A DNA stretch of 64,000 nt from Opitutaceae bacterium BACL24 MAG-120322-bin51 (GTDB lineage Bacteria; Verrucomicrobiota; Verrucomicrobiia; Opitutales; Coraliomargaritaceae): positions 1 to 64,000 of the forward strand of contig CAJJBN010000002.1 in assembly GCA_905182435.1 (NCBI GenBank). Direction: 5' to 3'. The notes beneath the pieces are model-generated. The model was not told the DNA's origin and searched no databases. It saw nothing but the letters and a program-made list of their open reading frames with translations. Shown here piece by piece: positions 10,919-20,358 of the stretch. Positions within the stretch are counted from its first letter, which is position 1; the number at the start of each line of letters is the position of its first letter. The position numbers were made by a program, and so were the translations under genes.

Positions 10919-11431
10919 CTAGCCGTCAAAGATCACCAACACTAAGCCGCTGCAGTCCTTCTCGAATTGATACAAATCAGACCATAATCCGGCTACCAGA
11001 AATGCAAAAGCGGCATCGCGATCGTCTTCTATACGACCGGATCCGATCCATTTGGCCGCCTTCAGGTCAAATACCCGAAAGCGTGCGCCAATCGTCGGCA
11101 GGGTCTCACCACTGAGGATCCATTCAGCCAGTGCCTGCCCCGAGTGCTGCGGCTGCTCGTAAGTAAAGACACTGGTCCGTGCAGACAGTGGCGGACTGGT
11201 AGGCAAGCGGTGCGGCACACGCTCGAAAAACGCCACCTCACTACCGAGGTGCCAATAGACGCGTGGCGCCTGACTAGCGGTCGAGTCTTGACTCACCTGA
11301 CGGCGTGCGGTCTTACGACGCAAAAACTGTGACAACTCTTGAGCAGTAATATCTTCGGTCTTGGGCACTTGAGGTGCTTCCTGGAACCAAGAGGGTTCTG
11401 AATAATCTGATCCGAGCGATGCCATTTTCAA
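10919..11431 (-). CDS. Hypothetical protein
   Basis: A 170-residue reading frame downstream of the recombinase on the same strand. It has no signal peptide or membrane helix and no motif I recognise. The N-terminal 60 residues are polar and probably disordered (RRKTARRQVSQDSTASQ). The rest looks like a small alpha/beta domain (ARFRVFDLKAAKWIGSG, GLVLVIFDG). Codon use is compatible with coding and no better frame covers the region. I am moderately confident that it is real. No function can be given. Confidence 0.5.
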   Translation of the reverse strand: MKMASLGSDYSEPSWFQEAPQVPKTEDITAQELSQFLRRKTARRQVSQDSTASQAPRVYWHLGSEVAFFERVPHRLPTSPPLSARTSVFTYEQPQHSGQALAEWILSGETLPTIGARFRVFDLKAAKWIGSGRIEDDRDAAFAFLVAGLWSDLYQFEKDCSGLVLVIFDG

Positions 11432-11585
11432 TGAATTGGAAACTGTTACAGTAAAAAGCTCAAGTCAGGAGTCTAAAAATTCATCCTTTCAGCTCAGCCA
11501 CAAGACAGCATTCGACGATCAACTGAGGCGCTCTGTAGCATGGCGTATAGGCTCTATTGGATTGAATTTGCAGGCCGTAGAAACA

Positions 11586-12518
11586 CTACCCGTTCTTCGA
11601 GCGCGGATGGTAAAGCGCATGTTCGTCGGCGAGTCGAGCCGACTGCACTGAAGTATAAATCTGCGTCGTCGAAATATCCGAATGCCCGAGCATTTCTTGG
11701 ATCGCGCGTAGATCGGCTCCACCTTCGAGTAAGTGCGTCGCAAAGGAGTGGCGCAGCAAGTGTGGTTTGATCGGTTTTTTGATGCCTGCTTTGGCTGCAT
11801 ATTGCTTAATCAGCACCCAGACCATTTTGCGAGAGATCGCTTTGCCCTGCTGGCTAAGGAAGAGTTCACTGCCAGTCTTGGCCTTAACAAAGTGTGGTCG
11901 CGCGCCTGATAGGTAATCGCGCACCGCGGTGACGGCTGCGCTGCCGATGGGAGCAATGCGCTCTTTAGAACCTTTGCCAAAAACGCGCACATAACCATCG
12001 TCGAGGTTGATGGCTTGCAGTAAGATGCCGCAAAGCTCGGAGACGCGTAGACCGCTGCTATAGAACAATTCGAGCATGGCTCGGTCGCGTAAGCCATGCG
12101 GCGTGTTGGTCGGTGGGGCTTCAAGTAGGCGCTTCAATTCATCATGCGTGAGCACTTCGGGGAGTTTGCGCGTAAGTTTGGGCGTCGACACTAGTTCGGT
12201 AAAATCGTCTTTGCGGAGACCTTCGCGCACCAGATGGCGTGCGAGCATACGTATGGCAGACAGCTTTCGCGCCTGGCTGCTGCGGGCGTATTCGGCTTTG
12301 CTCAAGTGAACGGTCCATGCGCTCACGGCGCCTTCGTCCACAGCAACCCAATCAGCGACGCCTTGTTTGTTTAAATATTGAGTGTATTGAGCCAGATCGC
12401 GGGCGTAGGCCGAGATGGTATTGCTAGAAAGCCCGCGCTCCAACTCCAACCATGCTAGAAAACTTTCAACGGGTTCGACGAACGCTTCAGGGATAGTGGT
12501 TAAAGGGTCGGTTGCCAT
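11586..12518 (-). CDS. Tyrosine recombinase XerC/XerD
   Basis: The 310-residue site-specific recombinase belongs to the Xer type, which resolves chromosome dimers. The N-terminal SAM-like domain (SFLAWLELERGLSSNTISAY) is followed by the catalytic domain with all expected residues: Arg in SSGLRVSELCG, Lys in FGKGSKERIAP, the pair HLLRHSFATH, His in LGHSDISTTQ, and the nucleophile Tyr in TTQIYTSV. Length and lack of an element-specific extension fit a housekeeping Xer protein, not an integrase. I chose ATG at 12516-12518 because the family begins right before the first helix; an in-frame ATG at 12557 adds 13 residues. XerC and XerD cannot be separated from the sequence alone. Confidence 0.92.
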   Translation of the reverse strand: MATDPLTTIPEAFVEPVESFLAWLELERGLSSNTISAYARDLAQYTQYLNKQGVADWVAVDEGAVSAWTVHLSKAEYARSSQARKLSAIRMLARHLVREGLRKDDFTELVSTPKLTRKLPEVLTHDELKRLLEAPPTNTPHGLRDRAMLELFYSSGLRVSELCGILLQAINLDDGYVRVFGKGSKERIAPIGSAAVTAVRDYLSGARPHFVKAKTGSELFLSQQGKAISRKMVWVLIKQYAAKAGIKKPIKPHLLRHSFATHLLEGGADLRAIQEMLGHSDISTTQIYTSVQSARLADEHALYHPRSKNG

Positions 12519-12717
12519 ATTGCAGATAGAGTGACGCGCTGTGACTGGGCCTGGCAAGCTCCGCTTGTGTATTAGGCAGAGGCGGACGTACCGACCGCCA
12601 CACGACTGAGCCGCACCTACGCTACCAAATGCAGGCTAAAGAATCACTAATTATAGCATTCCATTTTAGCGGCAAATGCTTGATAATTGCCAATTACATA
12701 CAAGATTAACCAATTTA

Positions 12718-14025
12718 ATGACGGCACAAAACGCAGGCGAAAGCACAATCAAACCAACGGATCTACGTGGCATCCTTAAGTATGTTCCGATGTTTCGTGA
12801 TCACGTATTTGTGATCGCACTGGATGGTAGCCTCGTGGCGCATGAAAATTTCCAGAACGTGCTGTTGGACATCGCTGTGCTGCGTTCGCTCAACATTAAG
12901 GTAATTTTGGTGCATGGCGTGGGGCAGCAGCTCAATGCACTCGCAGAAACACGCCAGATCCAGATCACCAATGCCCATGGCGAGGGTAAGACCGATGCGC
13001 AAACACTTGAACTTGCAACTGAAGCGTCTGCACTGGTGAGTTTAAGTATCATGCAAGGTCTAACTCGTAACGGTCTGCGTTGCGCGTTGAGCAACGGCGT
13101 GCGGAGCAAGGAAAACGGAATTGTTAAGGGAGACGACCAACTCTTTAGCGGTCGGGTCGATAAGCTCGATGTCGCCCTGTTTAACAGCCTACTTGATGCC
13201 AATACCATCCCGATCGTCACACCGATCGCATTTAACCGGGAAGGCACCTCATTGCGGATTAATTCTGACCTACTGGCTGCCGAACTGGCCTCTCAGCTCG
13301 ACGCATCGAAGTTGGTCTATTTAACGACTCAAGATGGCTTACGCCTCGACGGACAGCCACTCACCAATCTACCCGTAGCTGAATTGGAAACTTTGTTAAA
13401 GCAAGCGCATGCTGGGATTACCGAGCGTTTGCATAGCAAGGCGCAACATGCAGTGCAGGTGATCGAGGCAGGCGTCCCAAGGGCACACATTTTGGATGGC
13501 CGCCTATTTGGTGCGCTGCTCAATGAGATCTTTGATAAGGTCGGTATCGGCACGATGGTCTATAGCAATGAGTATCAATCGATCCGCCGCGCAGTGAAAG
13601 TCGACGCGTATTCGATCTACAACATCACTCGGAACGGTGTGCGCTCTGAGACACTTCGTGATCGCTCTCAGGAAGAAATCGAAGCCGCGATCGAAAACTT
13701 TCTCGTGTACGAGATCGATGGCAGCATCGTTGCGTGTGTACATCTGCAAAGCTACGACGCGGAAAAAGTGATCGAAATCGGCAGTGTATATGTGCAGCCG
13801 TTTTATCAAAACAAGGGCGTGGGCCGGCAGATGGTGGAATACGCAGAAGTTGATGCCAAGCAACGTGGCGCGCAACGTGTGATCGCGATGACGACCCAAG
13901 CGACAAATTTCTTTACCAAGCTTTGCGGTTTTCAAGAAGGCAGTTCCGCAGAGCTGCCTGCTACACGGGAAGCGCACTACCTGGCAAACGGTCGAAACTC
14001 TAAAATCCTCTACAAGGATTTATAG
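12718..14025 (+). CDS. argA: Amino-acid N-acetyltransferase (N-acetylglutamate synthase)
   Basis: This catalyses acetyl-CoA + glutamate to N-acetylglutamate, the first step of arginine synthesis. The two-domain layout is classical. Residues 1-290 form an amino-acid-kinase-like domain (FVIALDGSLV, VILVHGVGQQLN, INSDLLAAELA), and residues 300-435 form a GNAT domain with the acetyl-CoA loop in VQPFYQNKGVGRQMVEYA. The length is about 435, near the 443 of E. coli ArgA. ATG 12718 is preferred because the conserved part starts soon after it; ATG 12676 adds 14 residues. A small gene starts 14 bases downstream and is probably co-transcribed. Confidence 0.9.
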   Translation: MTAQNAGESTIKPTDLRGILKYVPMFRDHVFVIALDGSLVAHENFQNVLLDIAVLRSLNIKVILVHGVGQQLNALAETRQIQITNAHGEGKTDAQTLELATEASALVSLSIMQGLTRNGLRCALSNGVRSKENGIVKGDDQLFSGRVDKLDVALFNSLLDANTIPIVTPIAFNREGTSLRINSDLLAAELASQLDASKLVYLTTQDGLRLDGQPLTNLPVAELETLLKQAHAGITERLHSKAQHAVQVIEAGVPRAHILDGRLFGALLNEIFDKVGIGTMVYSNEYQSIRRAVKVDAYSIYNITRNGVRSETLRDRSQEEIEAAIENFLVYEIDGSIVACVHLQSYDAEKVIEIGSVYVQPFYQNKGVGRQMVEYAEVDAKQRGAQRVIAMTTQATNFFTKLCGFQEGSSAELPATREAHYLANGRNSKILYKDL

Positions 14026-14039
14026 AAAAAACGAGACCA

Positions 14040-14369
14040 ATGGACCTGTATCATACCACTGACATGGACGGTGTCTCTGAGTTAAATCCGAATGAAGCAC
14101 GAATGGAGCAATTGATTGCGCAACTCGAGATGCCGGATTTCGAAGAGGCCGATCATCCCGACCTCTCACTCGTACATGATACCAGTGGATGGGTACTCAC
14201 ACTCTATCCTAGCGGCATTGTGACTTATGAGAATCTGGATGATGACGATGACCAGCCGCGTTTCATGACTGGAATACTCAAAGCCAAGGCATTGCAGCTG
14301 TGGAAGTCATTGGCTCGTGGAGATATTGATAGCCTCAAGCAACTCCCTTGGTTGCGCGACGGGGTTTGA
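14040..14369 (+). CDS. Hypothetical acidic protein downstream of argA
   Basis: A 109-residue acidic, soluble protein, 14 bases after argA and likely in its operon. It contains an acidic stretch (EMPDFEEADHPDLS), a predicted beta hairpin (GWVLTLYPSGIVTYENL), then DDDDDQPRF and a C-terminal helix ending in LKQLPWLRDGV. No domain is recognised and no function can be given. Confidence 0.62.
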   Translation: MDLYHTTDMDGVSELNPNEARMEQLIAQLEMPDFEEADHPDLSLVHDTSGWVLTLYPSGIVTYENLDDDDDQPRFMTGILKAKALQLWKSLARGDIDSLKQLPWLRDGV

Positions 14370-14541
14370 GTAGCGAATGGTGCAGTCATTGTGATTTTTA
14401 ATATGTATCCACGCAGAAGGTCTGTTATTCTAGCCGACCGCAATATCGCTACGCGCAAATATCGAGACGCTATTCTACAAATAGGGGTGTGGGTAGTATA
14501 CGATGAAGACCCTATGGATAAACTCTTTGCCGCACCCTTGG

Positions 14542-15228
14542 CTATAATTCCAACCAGCACAGCGTGACCACATAATCGCCCACAAATTGATAGCGGAATT
14601 CCATGCGATGCGTCGCGTCGCGTAACTGTACGGGCAAATTCGAGGCAATTTTGAGAACAGAAAGTTGCTGCGTATTGCCGTGTATTTGCAAGGCTAGGTC
14701 TTTAAAGTTGGGCTGAGCCCCCCAGACAGGAAACTGAGCTTTATAAAATGCTTCTTTTGCACTGAAAAGTAAGCTGCCGAGTGCCTGATTCTCGCCAACA
14801 GTTGCGACCTCAAGGGGATGCACCACTCGCTCCATTGCCCGTGCGCTGAGCCGATTCGTTTTCTCGAGATCGACTCCTAGGTACATCATTTTATCGGCAG
14901 AGGCCGCGACAGCGCAACACAAGCCGCGTGAATGCGTGATCGACCCCATAGTAGCAGCTGGCCAAATGGGCAGTCCGTCCGCGTTCTTCGGCAATGCGCA
15001 CGAAACCTGGCCGATTTGAGCCAACGCCATGCGCGCACAGCGACGGCCTGCGATAAACTCATTCCGACGCGCAAGCACGGCATTAGCCAAGTGGCTGCCC
15101 TCTTCCTCGTATTCAAAGGCCTCAACTTCGCTTGCAGCCTGTTGAACTCCGCAGCCTACTGCTAAGGGGAGCAACGCCTGCAAGGCGGTTTGAAGTTCAT
15201 TAATTTGAATTACATTAGACACAACCAT
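14542..15228 (-). CDS. 4'-phosphopantetheinyl transferase (EntD type)
   Basis: This transfers the 4'-phosphopantetheine arm from CoA to acyl- or peptidyl-carrier proteins. EntD-like motifs are in order: RRNEFIAGRRCARMAL, PIWPAATMGSITHS, the Mg-binding strand LGVDLEKTNRL, and FSAKEAFYKAQFP with the catalytic Glu and Lys. EntD enzymes usually serve siderophore or polyketide systems, but no such cluster is visible here, so it may be a general enzyme. ATG at 15228 is a likely start; the longer frame from 15315 adds 29 residues without family features. It is divergent from the secreted nuclease gene. Confidence 0.85.
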   Translation of the reverse strand: MVVSNVIQINELQTALQALLPLAVGCGVQQAASEVEAFEYEEEGSHLANAVLARRNEFIAGRRCARMALAQIGQVSCALPKNADGLPIWPAATMGSITHSRGLCCAVAASADKMMYLGVDLEKTNRLSARAMERVVHPLEVATVGENQALGSLLFSAKEAFYKAQFPVWGAQPNFKDLALQIHGNTQQLSVLKIASNLPVQLRDATHRMEFRYQFVGDYVVTLCWLEL

Positions 15229-15329
15229 CGAAGCAAAGCGAACACCGCCGAATTCGCAAGCCTTCGGCAAAATCAATTTATGATGCTGCGAAACCTTGCC
15301 ACCACGTGAATTCACATTAAAAACAAATC

Positions 15330-16502
15330 ATGCGTTTGTATCTTTCTGCTCTAATCGGCCTATGTAGCATGATGCTATTCGTGGCAATACGGGCAAATGG
15401 CCAGACTTCCAGCGCTTGGGAAGTGCTAGAGGGCTGCCGTCTTGTCAGTGCTCCGATCAATGACGGCGACAGCTTTAAAGTTCAGCACAAGGATCTGATA
15501 TTTATTGCTCGGCTGTATTTTGTTGATTGCCCAGAAACGTATGGGACCTACATGGAGCGAGTGCGCGATCAGGCGCGCTATTTTTCAATCCCAGAAGCAG
15601 ACGTCATGGTCGCTGGTAAACAGTCCGCCACTTTTACGAAAAATTTCCTTCGAGGTGAATTCACCGTGATCACCCAATGGGCAGATGCGCGCGGCGGCAA
15701 GGAGTCGCGCGTCTTTGCACTCGTGCGTAAAGACGGCCAGCTGCTTTCCTTGGAGTTAACCCGCAACGGACTTGCCCGTATTTATGGGATGCCAACCAAA
15801 GGCAGTTGGCCAAATGGTGCCACGCCACGCGTCTATTTAAGCCAACTCAAACAGCACGAACGCGCGGCGCAAAGAAGCATGACTGGCATCTGGGGCAGCG
15901 CGACCGGATCGTTGCAACTCGCCGGCCTCAACCACCTCAGTTCTGACATTGAAGGCACAGGGATAATCAAAGCGCCTGCTACCATTACTCCCGTTACCAT
16001 AACAACAGGCAGTCGAACTGGTAAGCTTATTCTCAATGCCGCCAGCACAGGGGAACTCGAATCACTCCCTGGCATCGGCCCTGCCCTCGCCGCCTATATC
16101 ATCGCCGCTCGCCCAATTGCCACAATCGATGACCTCGCTAAAATCCCTGGCATCACACTGACGAAGATCGATGCCTTCCGTGCTCAAGTGTTAACAGATG
16201 AGCCACCGCCACCACTCAAAACTGCAGCATTCTACTTAGCGAACACCGAAACCTATCTGAATACAAACGTCACTGTCATTATATCCGCAGTCGTTCAATC
16301 CGACCGAGCAGCCCCAGCGAGCTTTCGGGCAGTTATCCTTCAGACTGCGAATCAAGGTGTGTCGGGTGGTAGCATCCCGGCTTTTATTCCGGACGAATTC
16401 TTCGACTCTTTTATACAATACTACCAAGAGCCTGCCCGCAGCTTTACAGGCCTGTTATTTCAGCATGACTCCGACACCGTGCTGGTTTATAGCCGTAAGT
16501 AA
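15330..16502 (+). CDS. Secreted thermonuclease-like (SNase) protein with ComEA-type HhH domain
   Basis: A 390-residue protein with an N-terminal signal peptide (LSALIGLCSMMLFVAIRANG). Residues 40-190 form an SNase OB fold: NDGDSFKV starts the active-site region, FVDCPETYG holds the Ca-binding Asp and acidic residues, and ESRVFALV, LTRNGLARIYG and SMTGIWG follow. Residues 228-280 are a ComEA-like helix-hairpin-helix DNA-binding unit (LNAASTGELESLPGIGPALA). The C-terminal about 100 residues resemble an OB-like fold without a known name. The protein could bind and cut extracellular DNA, for nutrients or uptake. The exact cleavage residues would need alignment. Confidence 0.82.
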   Translation: MRLYLSALIGLCSMMLFVAIRANGQTSSAWEVLEGCRLVSAPINDGDSFKVQHKDLIFIARLYFVDCPETYGTYMERVRDQARYFSIPEADVMVAGKQSATFTKNFLRGEFTVITQWADARGGKESRVFALVRKDGQLLSLELTRNGLARIYGMPTKGSWPNGATPRVYLSQLKQHERAAQRSMTGIWGSATGSLQLAGLNHLSSDIEGTGIIKAPATITPVTITTGSRTGKLILNAASTGELESLPGIGPALAAYIIAARPIATIDDLAKIPGITLTKIDAFRAQVLTDEPPPPLKTAAFYLANTETYLNTNVTVIISAVVQSDRAAPASFRAVILQTANQGVSGGSIPAFIPDEFFDSFIQYYQEPARSFTGLLFQHDSDTVLVYSRK

Positions 16503-16531
16503 TCCTCAGACCCTAAATATATACACACTTT

Positions 16532-17350
16532 ATGAGCTTAAAAAAATTCAAGCACTACCTCGTTCAAGAAGGACAGAACGAAACGCTCTCAAGGGTCAGT
16601 GCATCCCCACGCGGTGATCTGCCTCAGAGCAAAAGCGAGGCATTGGCTGAATTAAACGACTTACACCTACGCTTGGGCGATTTGCAACAGCGCTTCCACG
16701 TCGATCGCCGTCACAAACTACTAATCGTTCTACAGGGAATGGATACCAGCGGCAAAGGTGGCACCATTAAGCACGTCTTCCGCGGCGTAAACCCGCAAGG
16801 TGTGCATGTCGCTGGTTTTGAAAAGCCAACGACCCGCGAAGCAGCACATGACTTCCTTTGGCGCGTCCACCAGCACACACCCTCAAATGGCGAAATCATG
16901 ATCTTCGACCGCAGCCACTACGAAGATGTGTTGGCCGTTCGGGTCAACAAATTGAAGCCTGAATCTGTCTGGGAAAAGCGCTACCGCCACATCAACGACT
17001 TTGAGCAACTGCTGGTTGATGAGGATACCATTATTCTTAAATTTTTCCTGCATATCGATCGAGCCACTCAAAAAAAACGTCTGCAAGAACGTCTGGATAT
17101 ACCAGCTAAGAACTGGAAATTCGATCCTTCTGACGTCATTGCTCGCGCAAAATGGAACGACTATGAACAGGCCTACGAGGAAGTGTTCGACAAGACATGC
17201 CATCCGCACGCACCATGGTATATTATTCCGGCCAATAAGAAATGGGCGCGTAACTTATTAGTCGCGCGGATCGTCGTCGCTTGCTTGGATGACTTGCACC
17301 TTAGCTACCCGAAAGTGGATTTCGATCCCAGTCTGGTAAAGGTCGATTGA
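16532..17350 (+). CDS. Polyphosphate kinase 2 family protein
   Basis: A 272-residue PPK2 enzyme, which moves phosphate between polyphosphate and nucleotides. Visible motifs are the Walker A-like LQGMDTSGKGGTIKHVF, the Walker B-like IFDRSHYEDVL, and the lid arginines in the HIDRATQKKRLQERL region. The conserved NDY and PWYIIPANKKWARN end the domain. It is a single-domain form without the long N-terminal extension of other classes. Whether it prefers NDP or NMP cannot be settled by eye. It begins 29 bases after the nuclease gene and may share its transcript. Confidence 0.9.
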   Translation: MSLKKFKHYLVQEGQNETLSRVSASPRGDLPQSKSEALAELNDLHLRLGDLQQRFHVDRRHKLLIVLQGMDTSGKGGTIKHVFRGVNPQGVHVAGFEKPTTREAAHDFLWRVHQHTPSNGEIMIFDRSHYEDVLAVRVNKLKPESVWEKRYRHINDFEQLLVDEDTIILKFFLHIDRATQKKRLQERLDIPAKNWKFDPSDVIARAKWNDYEQAYEEVFDKTCHPHAPWYIIPANKKWARNLLVARIVVACLDDLHLSYPKVDFDPSLVKVD

Positions 17351-17489
17351 GCATGCTCGGTGTTGTGCAACATGGTCTCGAAGACCGCATGCGTTGAGTC
17401 GGTTTAGGCGACGCTAACACGTTCGGCGCTTTGCGCAGTAGCGCGTGCCACAAACTGTCAACTGCCCACACTGCCCCAAGAAGCGACGG

Positions 17490-18476
17490 TTAAATATCCC
17501 TAGCGCAACGGAACCCCAGATTCGTGGTGGCCGAGTCCGGTGCATTGGCAGTGCGCGCGCCCAAGCGGTAACGATTGCAATAGCTCGTATGACAAAGAAA
17601 TGAACCGCCTTTCATCACGCGGTTTTCGCCCGTCGTTGGCCCCTGCGGATTGACGCGAGTCGCCACACTCTCAGTGCCATGCCATGTCGGGCTGAACCAA
17701 TCGGCGGTCCACTCCCACACATTGCCAATCATATTGTAGAAGCCCCAGTCCATCTTGCGAAAGGCACGCACGGGCGCGGTCCATTCATAGCCATCTTCGG
17801 CCGTGTTGGTCAGCGGGAAATTGCCCTGCCAGATATTGCAGCGGTGTTTACCATTCGGCTCCAGGTCGCTGCCCCATGGATACATGGTTCCCTCGCTGGG
17901 GCCGCGCGCTGCGTACTCCCACTCGGCTTCAGTGGGCAGGCGCTTACCGGCCCACTGCGCGTACGCAATGGCATCGTTCCAAGACACGCTGACCACGGGG
18001 TGATCCATGCGTTTTTTAATCGTCGAGCCCGGCCCCTCCGGCTTGCGCCAGTAGGCACCATCGATCGCATACCACCACTGAAGTCCCGGCACTGTCTTGG
18101 TCTCGCGCAGTTTGCGCTGCTTTGATTTAGACAGTTGACCGATAAAAACATAGGCCCAGCCGAAGCGCTCGGATTCTGTGAGATAATTGGTGGCCTGCAC
18201 GAATTGCTCAAACTGTTCATTGCTGACTGCCGTCTGGTCCAACCAAAATGGACCCAAGGTCACTGCACGGACTGGTCCCTCGCCATCCGCCTGCCATCCT
18301 TCGGGGCCGACGTAACCCATTAGATACTTCCCTCCCTCCAAACGAACCATTCTATCAGTCGAGCCTTTCTGCTCGCAGCAGCTGATCGACACAGCATCCG
18401 TGGGTGCATCTGCGGCCGCGGTGTTGTTCCGCGGAGGTGTGCAGCATCCTTTTTTAGGCTCCAATGGTTCGAACAT
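17490..18476 (-). CDS. Formylglycine-generating enzyme (sulfatase activator)
   Basis: A 328-residue FGE-sulfatase (SUMF1) protein. It oxidises the active-site cysteine of type I sulfatases to formylglycine. Unlike many look-alikes it keeps both redox cysteines, in GGSFLCHTSYCNRYRLGAR, which matches the human CHRSYC motif, and the family landmarks VSVSWNDAIAYAQWAGKRLP, TEAEWEYAARG, MIGNVWEWTADW and NLGFRCARD. The first 40 residues are an unusual Cys-rich tail with two CC pairs (KKGCCTPP, SISCCEQKG). No sulfatase gene is in the window, so its clients lie elsewhere. No signal peptide, hence probably cytoplasmic. Confidence 0.92.
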   Translation of the reverse strand: MFEPLEPKKGCCTPPRNNTAAADAPTDAVSISCCEQKGSTDRMVRLEGGKYLMGYVGPEGWQADGEGPVRAVTLGPFWLDQTAVSNEQFEQFVQATNYLTESERFGWAYVFIGQLSKSKQRKLRETKTVPGLQWWYAIDGAYWRKPEGPGSTIKKRMDHPVVSVSWNDAIAYAQWAGKRLPTEAEWEYAARGPSEGTMYPWGSDLEPNGKHRCNIWQGNFPLTNTAEDGYEWTAPVRAFRKMDWGFYNMIGNVWEWTADWFSPTWHGTESVATRVNPQGPTTGENRVMKGGSFLCHTSYCNRYRLGARTANAPDSATTNLGFRCARDI

Positions 18477-18576
18477 GGTTTTATTATTTGGTCTTTATTG
18501 TATTCCTACAAGAAAAAGGAGTTAAAAGCAGGATGCGGTTCTTGCCAGTGATGCGATCAGCCCCAAGCATACTGTA

Positions 18577-19237
18577 ATGCAAAGCTTACACGAAAAAATC
18601 CTAGCACCCTCTATTCTTGCAGGTGATCATGCTGACCTTAAGAGCAGCTTAAGAGAAATCGAAGCAGCCGGTTTGAGCTGGGTGCATCTGGACATCATGG
18701 ATGGACACTTCGTGCCCAACCTGACCTTCGGCCCGCAGACGATTAAGGCGATGCGTTCGGCTTCGAGCTTGTTCTTTCGATGTGCACCTGATGCTCGATA
18801 ATCCAGATAAATTCGTCGACGCTTTTATCGATGCTGGTGCTGATCAAGTCACCATCCATGTCGAGCCAGACTACCCGATCGCGGATACCCTAAAGCGCAT
18901 CCGAGAGCGTGGCTGCAAATGTGGCGTGGTCCTGAATCCAGATACACCTGCTGAAGCTGCGAAGCCCTTTTTGGCAGAGTGCGACATCGTGCTGCTGATG
19001 ACAGTACAGCCAGGCTTCGGCGGTCAGAAATTCCGCGAAGATGTGCTATCTAAGATCGAAACTTTTTCAAAATGGCGCAATGAACTGGGCCTCAACTATC
19101 GACTTGAAGTGGATGGGGGCGTAGACCTCAAATCCGCTGGCAGCTGCACTGAGCGTGGTGTCGATACCCTAGTGGCAGGCAGCGCATTCTTTAAAGCTGA
19201 CGACCGTAAACTGTTTAACGCGACGGTTACGGCGTAG
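18577..19237 (+). CDS. rpe: Ribulose-phosphate 3-epimerase, one-base frameshift
   Basis: Rpe interconverts ribulose-5-P and xylulose-5-P in the pentose phosphate pathway. The first part has the start APSILAGDHADL and the metal site WVHLDIMDGHFVPNLTFGP. The second part has HLMLDNP, TVQPGFGGQKF and LEVDGGV. The two lie in different frames. Removing one T from the TTT run at 18775-18777 restores SLFFDVHLMLDN and an uninterrupted protein of about 219 residues. This is a classic homopolymer error pattern, and the gene is probably intact in the organism. Gene ends at TAG 19235-19237. Confidence 0.88.
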
Positions 19238-19280
19238 GGATGCGACCGTAATGGCACGAACTTAAGGGGTGAAGACGGAT

Positions 19281-19385
19281 TCTTAATCGTAATCCTAATC
19301 TTACTCTTAATCACCTCTTCGAGTTCTCAAATCACTCAATAACAATACCTTAAGATTAGGATTAAGAGTATGAGTAAGATTAGGA
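19281..19385. repeat. Hexamer-built inverted repeat between convergent genes
   Basis: The left arm (19281-19313) is a run of TAATCN/TACTCN hexamers and the right arm (19351-19384) a run of GATTAN/GAGTAN hexamers, so the arms can pair; CCTAATCTTACTC is shared exactly by one arm and the reverse complement of the other. It lies between the 3' ends of rpe and the nitrilase-family gene. A second element of the same build is at 25320-25424. Possible roles are a bidirectional terminator or an mRNA-stabilising hairpin. Confidence 0.7.
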
Positions 19386-19564
19386 CGCATACAGATTCGC
19401 GCCTTAAGTTCGCTCCATTCGGATGCGACCGTACTCAGGTATTTCATGCGAGGCACTCAGATAAATAGTATGATAGCCTTGAACCGGTCGCGGCGTTTGC
19501 CCCTTAAGCGCCATCCGTTGGCCTGGCTTCGAGTCGATGGCGCGTCGGGACACGCGCCGCTCCC

Positions 19565-20358
19565 TCAATACAGCTCAGGCTTACGATCATTGAGCGCGGT
19601 CAAGTGTTCGCGGACCTTAGCGACCAGTGAAATATCAATATCGGTGAGATACACGCCTTCCGCCTCGCCTGCCTCCAGCAAGATCTCACCCCAGGGATCA
19701 ACGACCATCGAGTGGCCGAAATAGTGGACTTCGCCGACGCTCGTGCCATGGCTCTCGATGCCACACTGATTCGTCGCGATAAAGTAGCATTGGTTCTCGA
19801 TCGCGCGCGCCTGAACCTGAGTGTACGCCAATGCGCCAGCCGCGGATGCGGAAACGCCGCTGGCAGCACTTGAACCTCGGCTCCATCGAGTGCGCATTTA
19901 CGAAACAGCTCTGGGAATCGAAGGTCGTAGCACACGCTGCAACCGATTCGCCCGAGTTCCGTATCTGCAGTTACTATGCCTTCCCCCGCTTGCACATACT
20001 TCTCCTCTGCGAAGAGGGTGAAGAGATGCACCTTTCGATATTGAGCGGCGACAGATCCACTTCGCTCAAAGTAATACAATGTGTTGGCCGCTCGTCCAGA
20101 TTCGGTTTGCTCCAGAAAGGAACCGCAGATCGCAATGTCGAACTCTTGGGCCATCTCCCCGATCTGAGCACTGTGGGCTGCGGCGTCACCTAGCAGTTCA
20201 AGGTTACACTGCCAATCGAAGCCAGTAGTGCACATTTCAGGTAAAAAGATTGCTTGCGCACCTTGCTTTTTTGCCTGCCCAATCAGTGCACGAATTATTT
20301 TAAGATTTGCGAATGGATTGCCCCGTTGGACTTCGAATTGCGCGAGTGCTAATTTCAT
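19565..20358 (-). CDS. Carbon-nitrogen hydrolase (omega-amidase/nitrilase family), frameshifted
   Basis: A Nit2/YafV-like member of the nitrilase superfamily; such enzymes hydrolyse alpha-keto-glutaramate or related amides. The catalytic triad is visible: Glu in FLPEMCTTGFDW, Lys in QYRKVHLF, and Cys in CSVCYDLRFPELFR. After FPHPRLAHWRTL the frame changes; the rest (VQARAIENQCYFIATNQCG ... SMVVDPWGEILLEAGE) reads one frame over and ends at 19565. One base gained near 19827 joins them into about 264 residues. It could also act on deaminated glutathione. The C-terminus is intact, which argues for a sequencing indel. Confidence 0.82.

Noticed and set aside
11586-12518. Integrase of a mobile element
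   Set aside because: Length and motifs fit chromosomal XerC/D, and no element genes or att repeats flank it.
13504-13977. 157-residue minus frame inside argA
   Set aside because: It is antisense to the intact GNAT domain and shows no own start context.
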